Assembly: GCA_002104985.1 (NCBI GenBank) | Contig: MCGO01000113.1 | Span: 62,001 to 126,000 of the forward strand | Source of the DNA: Rhizoclosmatium globosum | Lineage: Eukaryota > Chytridiomycota > Chytridiomycetes > Chytridiales > Chytriomycetaceae | DNA length: 64,000 bases | Reading direction: 5' to 3' | Shown: positions 1-11,553 of the stretch, piece by piece | Layout of the letters: the number at the start of each line of letters is the position of its first letter | Position numbering within the stretch: the first letter of the stretch is position 1 | Notes under the pieces: model-generated | Database searches by the model: none | Told to the model about the DNA's origin: nothing | The model's input: only the letters and a program-made list of their open reading frames with translations | Position numbers and translations under genes: made by a program

Positions 1-302
1 AAGCTGCAACACATCGCGTTGTATCGCGAGTAGATGCGCAGGAGACGCGTTTTTCAGTAGCTTGGTTCGCTTTACCAGCTTTGAATGTAAAAATGGAACC
101 GTTGGAAGAAGCCGAGATTGATGAGGAGGTGCGAAGCATTTGGACGTCGGCCCGCCAAGGACAAGATATTGTTTGCGACGTACCAAAAGGCGATATGTTC
201 CCAAAGAAGGAGGAGGAGCATGGTATGGTGGCATGGAGAACATTTCTGCGTAGCCACAAGCAAGTTGCAGAGGCTTGGTATCCAGATGCCATCTCGAAGT
301 GA
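1..302 (+). CDS. 2OG-Fe(II) oxygenase, C-terminal fragment (runs off left edge)
   Basis: The frame is open from the left edge (first whole codon at base 3) to a stop at 300-302, so only about 99 C-terminal residues are present. An HRV motif (about residue 5) followed by TRFSVAWFALPAL fits the end of the isopenicillin-N-synthase-like 2-oxoglutarate oxygenase fold. There the His is the distal iron ligand and the R-x-S pair binds the carboxylate of 2-oxoglutarate. That family hydroxylates or desaturates small molecules. The substrate cannot be inferred from this fragment. The tail after the fold is polar and ends in DAISK. No intron is seen in the visible part. The family call rests on one short motif. 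Confidence 0.6.
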   Translation, partial: AATHRVVSRVDAQETRFSVAWFALPALNVKMEPLEEAEIDEEVRSIWTSARQGQDIVCDVPKGDMFPKKEEEHGMVAWRTFLRSHKQVAEAWYPDAISK

Positions 303-570
303 GACGAATTTAACTTGAAATCATCAATAAACTCTCTTTTAAATGTTATGAAGATTGAATTTGAAGTTGATGGGTCGAAAGGCCTGAACCCCAAGTCAGC
401 TCACTGCATGGCGGCGACCAGAACGGCGACGTAACAACTCTCTGATACTTGCTATATTCTGTAACATTGGACTGCCCTCTATGCTGTCCCTCTGCCCTAG
501 CACTTTGTCCCTCATTCCTCATGAATCAACCAACTCCGCATCCAAGACTTCCCCAAAACCTCGAAAACGC

Positions 571-643
571 TGGTTTCTACGAGGATCGAACTCGTGACCT
601 CTCCCGTGTGAAGGGAACGTGATGACCACTACACTAAGAAACA
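571..643 (-). tRNA. tRNA-Val (CAC)
   Basis: Read on the minus strand the 73 bases fold as a full cloverleaf. The D arm is GTGT-loop-TCAC. The anticodon stem TTCCC/GGGAG encloses the loop TTCACAC with anticodon CAC. The T arm has the TTCGATC loop and the discriminator is A. Position 1 is T opposite C72, so the first acceptor pair is mismatched, exactly as in the second copy at 25979-26051. The two copies differ at only a few paired or loop positions. The rest of 303-826 holds no gene that I can support. Confidence 0.9.
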
Positions 644-826
644 GCTGATATCAGACATGATACATTGTTCTATATTGCTAATACCTTGCATCGAGCAACA
701 AAGAAATCGTGAATTAGATATAATATTCATCTGTATTCATACAATATACTCTTTGGTTCCTGCTTTCTTTATGGCTGTTCTTTTTGGAAACAGTGTTTGA
801 AAAAAGTTCCCCTCTTGGCACCAATC

Positions 827-3800
827 ATGTCAGAGCCTGAAGACACTTCTGGAGGAAGCCCAAGTGTAGGATCAGCAGAAATAGACAGTGGAGTAGCGGC
901 AAAGAACCGGTTCAAAGCCGCCGCAACCGCAGCAGGCAGTGATGGTGAGTTCTTTGGGTTGAACACCAAATGAGTGACTCACCACTGCTGTCGAAACCAC
1001 CACCACCACCACAACTACTCGACCAATCAAAAGCAACCAAAATGCGGCTGATTGCGCAACTCGCCATGGCCAAACGGCGCACGGCCGAGCAGCTGCGCCC
1101 GGACAACAACAGCAACAACTTGAACGACCTGACCGCCGCAGACAAGTTCCGCGCCGCAACGCAGACAGTCATTGCAACTCAGGCACTCGCGGACTCGCTC
1201 AAGGACTCAACAACAACAACAACCGAACAAGAAGAAGACGCCCAGGCCTCGGCGCGTGCGGCTGTCTTTGCCTTGACTGGATTCACTCTCGCCGAAGAAC
1301 AGCCAGTGCCGTCGTTTCTTCATGCGACCCTTAAGACGCTCGTTCGACACAAGGCTGTGTTTGACGCGCAAATCGATGGTGTAAAGGCTTCACTTGACGG
1401 CATCATCCACTGGGAGGCTATCATGAACACGCTCTACATCACTGTTGCCATCTTCTTTGCCTGGTTCGTTGGATACTGGCAACTCGGGTATCGTATTCTT
1501 CGACTCTTTATTTGTTCAACATTGTTCTAACGCGGTCACTTAGAATCGGTTGGGTCTTTGTTGCAATGTTCTTTGTCAATGGCGCCTACCGCCGAAACAT
1601 GCAACGAATCAAAGGCAAGGTGGAAGTAGAAGCATCAAGGATACTTGGTCTCAAGAAGGTGATATGAATTTTACGCGTTTCGTGCACCTGAAATACTCAC
1701 AATCTGGGCATACTCATTCTGATAGCTCGAAACGGATGTCGAAACTGTTGAATGGTTCAACCAATTCCTTCGCAATTTCTGGCTGCAATACGAACCTGGT
1801 CTATCTGCATCCCTTAAATCCTCCATCGATCAGACCCTTTATTCCTCAAAACCCTCGTTCCTCGACGATCTATCACTCACAATCTTTACTCTTGGATCAG
1901 AAGCCCCGCGGATAGATCAAATCAAAACTATGGTCCAACGGTCTGATGATACTCTCATCATGGAATGGGGTCTCTTATTTGTGCCTGTCGATGAAGATGG
2001 TGTATCGAAGAGGGATAGAGAACGTGGAAATGTGCGGCACTCGAAGATTGAAATTAAGGCCAAGTTCGGTAAGAATTGAACTCTTGATCCTTGCCCTTCT
2101 CCAAAAACAACTAAACCATCACACAGGAATGGGAGTGTTGGGTCCTTTGGCGATTCCGATTCCGGTCGTTGTGGAACATCTTGAGTTCCGTGGCAACCTG
2201 CGCCTCGAATTGAAGTTCGTCTCCAAATACCCTCACGTAAGCAAAATCGAATATTGTTTCACCGAAACTCCCATAGTGGACTTTTCGTTGCGACCTCTCA
2301 AAGCGATTGATATGATGGATGTGAGTGATTATTCGTAATTATGCTTTGTTCCTGACTTCTGGACACAACAGATGCCTGGCCTTAAAAATTCTTTAAATCA
2401 AATCGTGGCGTCAGCATTATCTTCATATGTTACACCTCGAAAGAATACTATTGACCTTGATGCCATAATGAACGGAACTGGAGCTGAAGTCCCTGTTGGT
2501 CTCCTGAAAATCACACTCCATGAAGCAAAACACCTCAAAAACTTTGAACTTGCTGGAATCTCGGATCCATACGTTCTCGTCCGTCTTGGTGGAAAAGAAG
2601 TGGCGCGTACCAAAACAATTGATAATTCTTTGAATCCATATTGGGGCCAAACTCTCTACGTTCCTGTTTTGAACACGCACATTCAATGGATTCAGGAAGA
2701 TGTCTCTGTCGATTCTTTGGAATTGGAAGTGTTTGATGACAATGAGGCGAGTAGCGACAAGAGTATGGGATGTGTTGCTCCTTTGCGTATTTCCCGATGG
2801 GTTAAACTGTTGGATGATTCAAAACTTGGGCCAAATGCAAACGAAGAGACTCCAGTGCGAGGACCACGACCCGATTCGGCTGGCAGTATGACAACAATTG
2901 ATGAGCCATCAGCTCCCAAAAAGAAAGAAACTGCGCCAACGCCTGAACCTGAAGTTCAACCTCCCGAGCCTCCGAAATCGCTATCAAGTGGTCCAGACCT
3001 GTCACCCGAAGAGCGCGAAACGTTTGTAACTGAGTGGGGAACACCTTACGACGAATCGGGAAGTGACGTGTGGCATCCACTCGTTACAAAGGACTCGATC
3101 GTGAATCCAAACAAAGAAAAGAAAAAGACTCCGGCGTTGGGCGAAGTTCGTTTGGAGATGGCTTACTTGCCTCTCATGACCTTGGAAGCCGTGACAGCTG
3201 CAAAGACAACCAAACCTGAAAATAGCGAAATATCTACGCGAGGCTCTACTGAAACGTTGAAAGCTCCCCCGACGCCTGCAACAGCATCTGGAGTCCTCAC
3301 CGTGACTGTTCATAGTGGAAAAGAGTTCCCTGGCCAACGTGTTTCTACTCTGCGTGGAGAAGTTTTGGCTCTTGATGGAGGGCAGGAGTGGGCTGTGTGT
3401 GGGTCGACGCCTGCTGTCAAACGATCGAATAACCCGACATGGGACTGTCCTATTCGATTCTTTGTATCGGACACCGAATCTGCCAGTGTGAAAGTTACTA
3501 TCAAAGATGGACACAAGACTGTGGGCGATGTTATTTTGGAGGTCAAAACGATCCTCAAAAGCTTGGTATGTACTCACCATATCCACTGTTGGGTTCACTG
3601 AAAGCCTTTTCAAATAACACAGCAATCGAAAGATCCTATTATTGATTGGTTTAAACTCTCCAATGCCGAGAGTAGCAAACTTCGTCTCACATTTCAATTC
3701 CATCCCCTCAATCCACTCTTCAAAACAAACAAACCGTCCTCGAGCCGTATGCCCAAAGGCGTTCTCAAATTCAAGCTCGTCAAGGCAAAGTCCCTTGTCA

Positions 3801-6530
3801 ATGTGGAAATTATGGGACGCAAGTCAGATCCATACGCCAAAATCTCAATCGGTCGCGTACTTATGGGTGCGAGTCTTGTTAAGGATAACACGTTAGACCC
3901 AGTGTGGAACGAAACGTTTTACGGAGTCATGTATTCCCGAATGCAGACAATCACGATTGAACTTTGGGATTACAACAACGTCAAGAAAGACAAGACGTTG
4001 GGAACTGTCGAAATCAAAGTGGATGATTTGTTGAAGGCAAATGAATTGCCTTGGGCGGAACAGAGCCAGTTGATGCAAAAGTATTTGAACGATGGGTTAA
4101 AGGTTGAGATCTCGGGCTCCATTATGAGAGTGTAAGTGCATCCTTTTATTTCGATGCAAAAATTAACTCGGGCGATAGACTGGCACCGATCTACCTTCAA
4201 AAGGGCGACTTGGAAAACGAAGCCGTTCAAGCATCCAAGAATACGTATCAAAAAGTCAAGGAGTTTGAGCAGGACAAAATTGCCCCAATGTTGAGTAAAG
4301 TTGGGCTGGATGCTGAGAAAATGGAGCACAGGATGGAAACTGTGATGCAAAAGATGGGAATTCAAGAAAAAGCGGATGACAAGCTTGCAGTGGGAGACTC
4401 AACAAGCAGCTTGTCACAACAAACCACAGCGTCGCTGGCTGATGCGAAGGCTGCATTGTTGCAACGTGGATTCCTCTACTTTGAGTTGGAATATTACGAC
4501 GTCATGCCGCCCGAGAATCAAATTACTGCTTTGGACCAGGAGCAATATGAATTTATTGAGCGAACCAAGAACGATGTCACGAAGGAGGTCAGCAGATTGA
4601 ATATGCTCACACAAGTCAAAGTCTTGACTCCTGAAGAATCTTTTGATCGTATTCAAGAAGTGATTAAACGCGGATACGTGGGTAGTTTGGATCCAGATCG
4701 TGCTGCTTTGTTAACACTCCCTAAACCGATTGATATAATCCAAGCGCATGGTGAGAAGTCTTGATTCTCCTTTTCAAATTTTTAACAATTGTTCAATCGT
4801 TCAGATTCTGGAATCCTGCGGTTCCATATTTATGGAGCTCAGGGCATTACAAAACCAATCGACGCGTATATTGATATTCGTTTGGATGACGAGTCAGTTT
4901 ATTCGACTCGGATTCAAAAGAAGAGTCAAACTCCATCATGGAACGCTACAACGGATATCTGCATACGGAGCGTTCAGGGGCAGCGATTGTCTATTATTTT
5001 GTTTGATGCACGTGATACAGAAAAGAGGAATGCAAAGGAGGACCCTATGGTGGGAATCTGGAATGCTTTCTTGACTGATATTCTTGGCCACCGCAAAAAG
5101 TGGATTACGCTGTCAGGCGCAGGTGGTTCAGATGAAATCAAACTATGTTTGTCAACTGGATATATGCCTATTAACAAATCGCTCTCGGACACAATTCACA
5201 GTTGAGTTTTAAAAGACTTTAAGTTGTGTGCCATACTTAATTATGGCCTTACAGATTCGGGCATGCTTTACATTGACTTCCACAGTGCCACAAATCTTGA
5301 AGCTGTTGACAACGGCGGAACATCAGACCCATATTGCCTCATTCAACTCAATGACGACTTGATTCACAAAACTCAAGTTCACAAAAAGAATCTGAACCCA
5401 GTGTTCAATGAAAGCATCAACATCGCAATTACATCTCGACTCAAGAGTACCATCAATTTCATTCTCAAAGACTATAACGCCATTGGAAGACACACGACGC
5501 TGGGGACAGCAGAACTGGATTTGATGGATATCAAAACCGGCGAGCTGTTGAAAGTTTCGATTCCCTTAGCTGGGGCTCGATGTGGTGAACTGAATATGAG
5601 TATATTCTTTGACTACAACGCTGGAGGCATTGCATCAGCTGTCAGGAAGAACACAACCACCATCGATGCTGCTGCTGCAAGAGGCGAAAACGGCGAAGAA
5701 AACGCCGCTTTAAAAATGACGAAAGGAACCATGATTGGAACTATTGATGCTATCAAGGAGATTGGAAAGCAGTTCAAGGGGTCGCCAAAGCAATCTCAAG
5801 AGAACGTGTTGAGTGCTATTCAGGTTGCTTCGAATTTGGGAGCTGAGGTCAAAGATTTGACGCATGCCTCTGAAGAGGAGAAGCAGCAGTATGGATTAAC
5901 GCATATGGGTTCAGCCAGCAATGTCTTTGTTTCGTCTATATCAGGTAAAGCTCAAAGTACAATCATCTTGAAACCGTACTAATTTTTCGTTCAGGAAATG
6001 TAATGTTGGCCATTGAATCGGCGAGAGAATTGAAGGCAGTCGACGAAAATGGTGAAGCTGACCCATACGTCAAAGTCACACAACTCTTGCACGGAAAAGT
6101 CAAGACGTTACATAAAACGCGTGTCGTTAAAAAGAACCGAAACCCAACATGGAACGAAACTTGCCAATTTGCCGTCCCACCAGCCCGTATCACTCTGGTC
6201 ATCAAAGATTACAATCTCTTTGGGTCAAGTAAACCTTTGGGAGAAGTGGAACTTGATTTGGATATCATGTTTGGAAAGGATAACGAATTTGATACATGGA
6301 TACCTGTCGGTTTGGGAGGAATGGGAGAAATTCATGTGTCTGGGGTCTTACAGCGTGCGGTGGAGCCAGCAAGGTCTATAACCAACATATCTATTCGAAG
6401 TGAAGACAATTCAAGTGTTCATGGTGGAGGCCCAAGCCATCCAGTTGGCAGTATATCACCCAATGTAAGTTTGGGAAGGAAGGCAAAAGTACTGTCTGCG
6501 TGGAAGCGGTCACCCGCTCCCAGTTCTTGA
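827..6530 (+). CDS. Tricalbin / extended-synaptotagmin-like protein (SMP plus six C2 domains)
   Basis: Eleven exons can be joined in phase: 827-944, 1034-1487, 1544-1658, 1726-2068, 2127-2320, 2372-3565, 3623-4131, 4179-4750, 4805-5200, 5255-5944, 5995-6530. They give about 1,706 residues. In order: a low-complexity Ala-rich head; a hydrophobic hairpin near residues 160-207; an SMP lipid-transfer domain starting with VEWFNQFLRNFWLQYEP and ending near MPGLKNSL; then six C2-like domains spread to the C-terminus, several with the SDPY Ca-loop motif. This is the tricalbin/E-Syt architecture: an ER anchor, a lipid-transferring SMP tube, and C2 domains that tether the plasma membrane. Yeast tricalbins have fewer C2 domains. 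An apparent 40-nt intron at 2237-2276 is not one, because reading through it restores the SMP domain. The start at 827 is the first ATG in frame with exon 1. Confidence 0.88.
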
Positions 6531-6623
6531 TTTATTATTATTATTTTGGATTTATTTTGATATCTTATTTTGATGAGTAAAATAACACACCTCTTGTATT
6601 TCTTTAAATTGACTCAATTTCAA

Positions 6624-8250
6624 TCACTCAACACGCTTTACATTCAACATTAAATTAGGAACGGGTTTTTGAACAGCGCCTAACGCTTTCCTGAAAGTAT
6701 GGCCTTCAACGGGGGAGAATTCAAAAAAGCTGCGAACCAGAATGGCAACAAGAGTCTTCATTTGCCATTCCGCAAACTTTTGACCAATGCAATTCTGTAT
6801 TCCATACGAAAATGGAATAAACGGTCCTATCGTAGTACTGTCTGCATTAGGTTGTAACCAGCGCTCTGGCTTGAACTCAAGTACATCTAATTCACATGAT
6901 TATTTGAACAGAAACATTCGTTGCTTCCAACGTACCTTTACCCCAAAATTCTTCCAAGCGTCCATTAGTCGCAGCCAAAGTAACGATTCTCGTCCCTTTT
7001 GGAATGAAGTAACCATCAATCCAATCGTCAGCCTCAGAAAGACGAGGAGTTTGTGGGAACGGCGGCGACAGCCGAAGTGTTTCTTTGCAAATAGCATCTA
7101 AATAGGTAGACGAAGAGGTAATATACTGAACCGGTGGATCATCATCTTGTTGAGGCATGTCCTTGATGAGTTCCTGTCGCAACTTGTTCTGAACACTCTG
7201 ATGTTTGGCAAGAAAATCAAGAGCGAAGCTGAGGGTATGCGCATAACGTTTTAAATAAAGATTACGGTTAAACGAAATATACTTACGTTGTAGCGGTTGA
7301 TGTTGTCTCGTGACCAGCAGTGACAAAGAGTAACGTTTGGGCCACGAGCTCATCCTGATCCAATGTTCTCTTCGCTTCAGCATTTATATTTGCTTCCAAC
7401 AATAACGTCATTAAATCATGCACTTTGTTGACGTCCTGTGATAAATCGTTTGCTCGACTTAGGATCTCATCTTTCTTCCTCTCAATCATTTCAATGGCAA
7501 ATCGCCAAATATCTTGTTTGGCTTTGTTCAGCTTGACATGACGCTGCCAGACGGACGGAATAATGTATTTTGTGATGGGAACCATATCCTCCTTGGATCA
7601 AATTGCTTGTTGAGCGTTGTGATCCACAAATAGAAGTCACTGGTATTATTACTGACGCTATTGAATTCATAGTCGAATGCGCAGCGACCGATAATATCCA
7701 ATGTTGGTTTAGATATCTCTCCGGCAATGTCCAGTACGACTACTGATGTTCCACTAGTAAACAAAATATTCCAGCTTTGTTGAGTTTCACGAGCAGATGA
7801 GATAAAGGTGGGAATGTACTTGATGAGGTTTTTGAGTGTGAAGGCAGGATTCGCAATCACACGTTGTCGCTTGTGGTCATCGCCATTCGAGACAAGCAGA
7901 CTAGGACCAAAGAAGGATCGAAGCAGATTGTAGCCCAATGTCTTTCGAGTATAGTTGTGAGCGTGGGTGCCCAACACTCTCTTAATGCCGGTCGGTGACG
8001 CAACAAACACGAAAGGTTTGTTGAAGAAACCGAATCCGCGAATGATATTTGATTTGTATTCTTTGATTTGAGCGAGCTCTGTCATTCCTGTTTCATTTGA
8101 GTCAATTTGGAACGGATTCAGATTCGGATTTGGGCCAGGGATCTTCAACAGCGGCGTCAAGAAGAACGGGTAGATGTACCAGTTGTAGATGATATATGAG
8201 GCTGTGGGTAGAACAAGGCCAAGGGCCAATGTTGTTGCTGTGTTTGGCAT
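6624..8250 (-). CDS. Cytochrome P450 (possible frameshift)
   Basis: A membrane-anchored P450. The N-terminal helix is followed by the proline-rich LLKIPGPNPN hinge. The I-helix motif AGHETT is near 7300. The K-helix ETLR and the PERW segment precede the heme loop PFSYGIQNCIG near 6790, whose Cys is the heme ligand. Exons on the minus strand are 8250-7287, 7228-6936 and 6886-6624, with two clean introns (58 and 49 nt). Inside the first exon, near 7585-7600, the reading frame shifts with no plausible splice site: upstream it ends in KQFDP and downstream it resumes as MVPITKYIIPS. This is either an assembly indel or a real inactivating mutation. The bases before the ATG (TTTTCAG) look like a 3' splice site, so a 5' exon could exist. 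The substrate is unknown. Confidence 0.85.
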
Positions 8251-8292
8251 CTGAAAAGACAACCCTTCAAGATTTATTAATATTTGAATAAA

Positions 8293-9456
8293 TCAGAAGT
8301 ATCGTTCATCCCCTAGCATTTGAGACTGCTCCAAAATTTCTGTCAATTCTATATCGTCTTGCCGCATTAATCCCGACTCATCTAATTCGCCGTCTTCGTC
8401 CTCGCCAAGATCACCATCCTCCTCCATATCGTCACAATCTTCGCTATCAAGTCTGTTGAATCCAGCAGCTGCGGCAATGACGAATGCTGATGAAGTATCG
8501 GCACTATTCTCCTTCACAGGATCCATCAAATCTGCCTGCCCAAACACGCGCGATACGACAGCAATAATTGCATGAATTCCCATAATTCCATCATTTTGAA
8601 GGCTCAAGTGTGAATCCTGAGCGGATATCCATTGATTCCGCACAGATTTGCATTTGCGAACTAGGTCTCTCAGAATCGATGATTGCTCCGGAAAGAGAGG
8701 GGTATCAAGGCATAGAAGAAGCATAAAAGCCCAGTGGAGCTGCAAGGGTATGATGGTAGATGCAGAATAAATCCATTTGATGTGCAGACGAAGGAGATGG
8801 ATAGCTCGGTTGTGGTCGATATGGATCAAGATGGGAAAAAGTGGGAGCCATGGCGTAGTTGTGAGAGATGTGGGCATTATATGAGAAGTTGCAGTTAATG
8901 TGGGTTGAGCTGAAGGAGATTGAGAAGCGGGCAAATCCGGGTAGCAGAATCGCTTCCATACATCGTCCGATTGATTCACGGAGGGTACAGCAACAGTTTT
9001 GAAATCTTTGTTGGCTGCTTTCAGAGCCACAAAGCGTTTGCGCAGTTCAACGAACTCGGCAGCCACGTTTTGAGCATCCTTCTCAGAGACACACAACGTT
9101 TGCGGAAGAGGAAAGTGTTGCGCCGCATTATCGAGTGAAAACATTTCGTGACGAGGGCGCTTTGCTGTGCTTTCTGTTGTTGCGGACATTGGGCGTTTTG
9201 CGACGACAACCGCGGCGCATCGAAACTGGGCCTCGTGTCTGTTTCCGGTATTTGGTTTAGAAGACTTGGACAGAGCAGCAGCGAGACGCACTCACCGCAC
9301 TTGCCGCAGATACTCAAGACCACTCAGAGGAACAGCCCCGGCTGAAAGCGGAACTGTCGCCTGAAGATAGTCGTCAATCGGAAGACAGCGACGGCGAAGT
9401 CCGGGCTCAGGATCTTCAATAAGCTCGGTGTCGATGAGCTCGCTTTGTCTCGACAT
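8293..9456 (-). CDS. Gemin2 / SIP1 (Brr1-like), SMN-complex protein
   Basis: Two exons, 9456-9296 and 9238-8293, joined by a 57-nt intron. The product has the Gemin2 layout: a short N-terminal part (RRRCLPIDD, then EYLRQVR), a VVVAKRP stretch, WKRFCYP, and a helical C-terminal domain containing LLLCLDTPLFPEQSSILRDL and VSRVFGQADL. Gemin2 binds SMN and holds Sm proteins during spliceosomal snRNP assembly in the cytoplasm. An acidic tail rich in D and E follows the domain. The minus start codon overlaps a plus-strand ATG in the palindrome CATATG at 9454-9459, so the promoter region is shared with the next gene. Confidence 0.75.
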
Positions 9457-10364
9457 ATGAGTATTATAAGTCGATCAAAATCACACAACTGGGCTCTACC
9501 AAGATCTGTCCTTTACACCACTAACCGCAAACACGGTTATTAAGGGACAACTGGAGCTTTTGTTCTTGCTATTCCTGCCATCAATTCTCGACTTGTGACC
9601 ATCAAGGCAGAATTCCAGGGCTCAGATTTGAGTGAATTCAAGAAATTGGGAATCAGTGGGAACTCTGTCTACCTGAAAATTAATGATGGGCTCAATGTAG
9701 GGGCATCTGCAAGCTACTTCCCAGTGTTGCAACGTACCACATTCGGCAAGGCTCCGTCTGTTGTTGCCAACACCTACTACGGATGGGATGGTACTGCTGT
9801 GCTTCCTGACTTTCAAACTGTTGTACAGCTTCCACCTGAAATAGTACAAGGTTATTTTCAGGGCTTTGAAGAATTTCGGAGACGTCAACAATGCCGCGGA
9901 CTTTGTTGTCATCACTAATCCTGTTTTCAAATTGGTTTACTAAATTTTCGTTCCTTTTCTTTTCCGTATATAGGTTTTCAGTGAAATACAATAGAGGTGA
10001 TTGCCTTCTTATTTATTCATTTCATTTTCAAGCAGAAAGGGTTTGGAGAGGGGATGACTACCACAAGGCTAGGTACAACATATATAACCCTTCCGATAGT
10101 ATCTCCAAATTTCGTTACGCAATGCCTTCGATGGATTCCAACCCTTTCTCGCCCACTTTCATCCAGGAGTACCGACGTTCAGTTCTTGATGAAGAGTCCT
10201 CATGTCCAAGTCAATCTCAACACACAGACAAAAACGAGAGATGCTGCTCTTACGGTTTCAATTGTACGAATCTTGTCCTTATCTTTGTCGGTATTGCACT
10301 CCTGTCGCTCGCGTTATTTGGAATCCTCCTCTGTATTCAGGAGCAGGTTGACGATGGGAATTAA
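9457..10364 (+). CDS. Unrecognised single-pass membrane protein (model uncertain)
   Basis: Coding signal is visible in pieces: a globular-looking stretch at about 9542-9855 (contains SRLVTIKAEFQG and ANTYYGWDG), another at 9865-9930 in a different frame (DVNNAADFVVITNP), and a final part from about 10035 to 10364. The last part holds ERVWRGDDYHKARYNIYN and one strong membrane helix near its end (LVLIFVGIALLSLALFGILL) followed by a short acidic tail. Two short AT-rich introns before 9974 and 10035 fit. The change of frame near 9850 does not, and may be another base-level error or a decayed gene. The 5' exon from 9457 is a guess based on a GT..AG pair around 9508-9548. I recognise no family. 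Confidence 0.4.
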
Positions 10365-10483
10365 GTGATGAATTCACAGAGAATCTACAGTCTTGCGAAA
10401 GTGTATCATATTGTGATTAAACAATTAATTTGTACATTATTTCTCTTTTCTTTCTTTTTTTCTACCATAATTTTACACCTACC

Positions 10484-11522
10484 ATGAAAGTCGCCTCGTC
10501 ACTGCGGTACGTCTCACCATACATCCGTCTCCAACTGAAAACTTATCGACATTATAGTAAAGCGGCACCTCGTAAAGCCCATCGAGAACGATCGCAGTTG
10601 GCTTCTCGCCAACACCTTGGTTTGTTGGAGAAGAAGAAGGATTACACTCTCCGTGCAACAGACTTCAAGGAGAAGCAAAAGAAGTTGAAAAGGATGAAGG
10701 AGAAGGCTGCGTTCAAAAACGCTGATGAGTTCTACTTTGGAATGATCAATGCCAAAACCGACAGAGGAATCCACAAGAAAGAAGCAGAGAACCGATTGAA
10801 GAAGTTTTCGGCGGAGGAAATGGCACTATTGAGAACTCAGGACAAGAACTACATCAATTATCAGCGTTCTGTGAATTTGAAGGTATAGTTGTGAACTTGT
10901 GACGTTTGGGTCAATTGTCCTCACCTCTGCGGGTCAGAAAATCGAACGTCTACAAGCGACGAAGCATATTCCTGAAATCAACGAAGATGAAGATGTTGAG
11001 GAAGAGGAGGAAGACGAAGAGGAAGAAACTGAGTCAAAACCGTCTGACCCCACAAAAGGCAAGCACACCATCTTTGTTGAGTCGGAAAAAGAAGGTTAGA
11101 ACTGTGCACGAGCATGATCTGATAACGTTTTAATTCCGTTTTCGTAGTGGAAACGTTCGATCCCGTTGAGCACTTTGGAACAACACCGGATATGTTGAAG
11201 CGAAAATACAATCGTTTGCGGGCTGAACAAGTCGCAGAAAAGCCGCGCGTAGTTCCTGGTCAAGGAAAGCTTTTGAAAAAGCTCGCAAAACAACGGGATC
11301 AAGCTCGGAGGGAATTGAAATCCCGTGAAGACCGTGAGAAAAAGCTTCGTAAAGTTCAAATGGAAATGGATTTGCAAAGGCAAATTCAGGTATGTTGAAT
11401 TGACATTGGTGGTCGTAGCTAATGTGGTCAAATAGAATAACAAAGGGGCTCCGCCCATGAAGTTAGGAAAAGATGGAAGGGGATTGATGGTATATAAATG
11501 GAAAGCAGAGAGAAAGCGATAA
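10484..11522 (+). CDS. UTP11: UTP11, small-subunit processome protein
   Basis: Five exons (10484-10506, 10558-10882, 10938-11094, 11148-11389, 11436-11522) give 277 residues. The conserved N-terminus reads KAAPRKAHRERSQLASRQ then LGLLEKKKDYTLRATDF, which is diagnostic of Utp11. FYFGMINAKTDRGIH and VEHFGTTPDMLKRKYNRLR follow, then an acidic linker and a Lys/Arg-rich coiled C-terminus. Utp11 joins the U3 snoRNP/SSU processome in the nucleolus for 18S rRNA maturation. The length matches the family. The short first exon (MKVASSLR) makes the start reliable. Confidence 0.92.
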
Positions 11523-11553
11523 TCGCGTGTATTGAAATAAACTTCGTTATGAG

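Noticed and set aside
571..643. Possible tRNA-Glu(TTC)
   Set aside because: TTC occurs in the anticodon loop, but the stem TTCCC/GGGAG places CAC at positions 34-36, giving valine.
2237..2276. Apparent 40-nt intron (GTAAGC..ATAG) in the tricalbin-like gene
   Set aside because: Removing it breaks the frame; reading through gives VSKIEYCFTETPIVDFSLRP, which completes the SMP domain.
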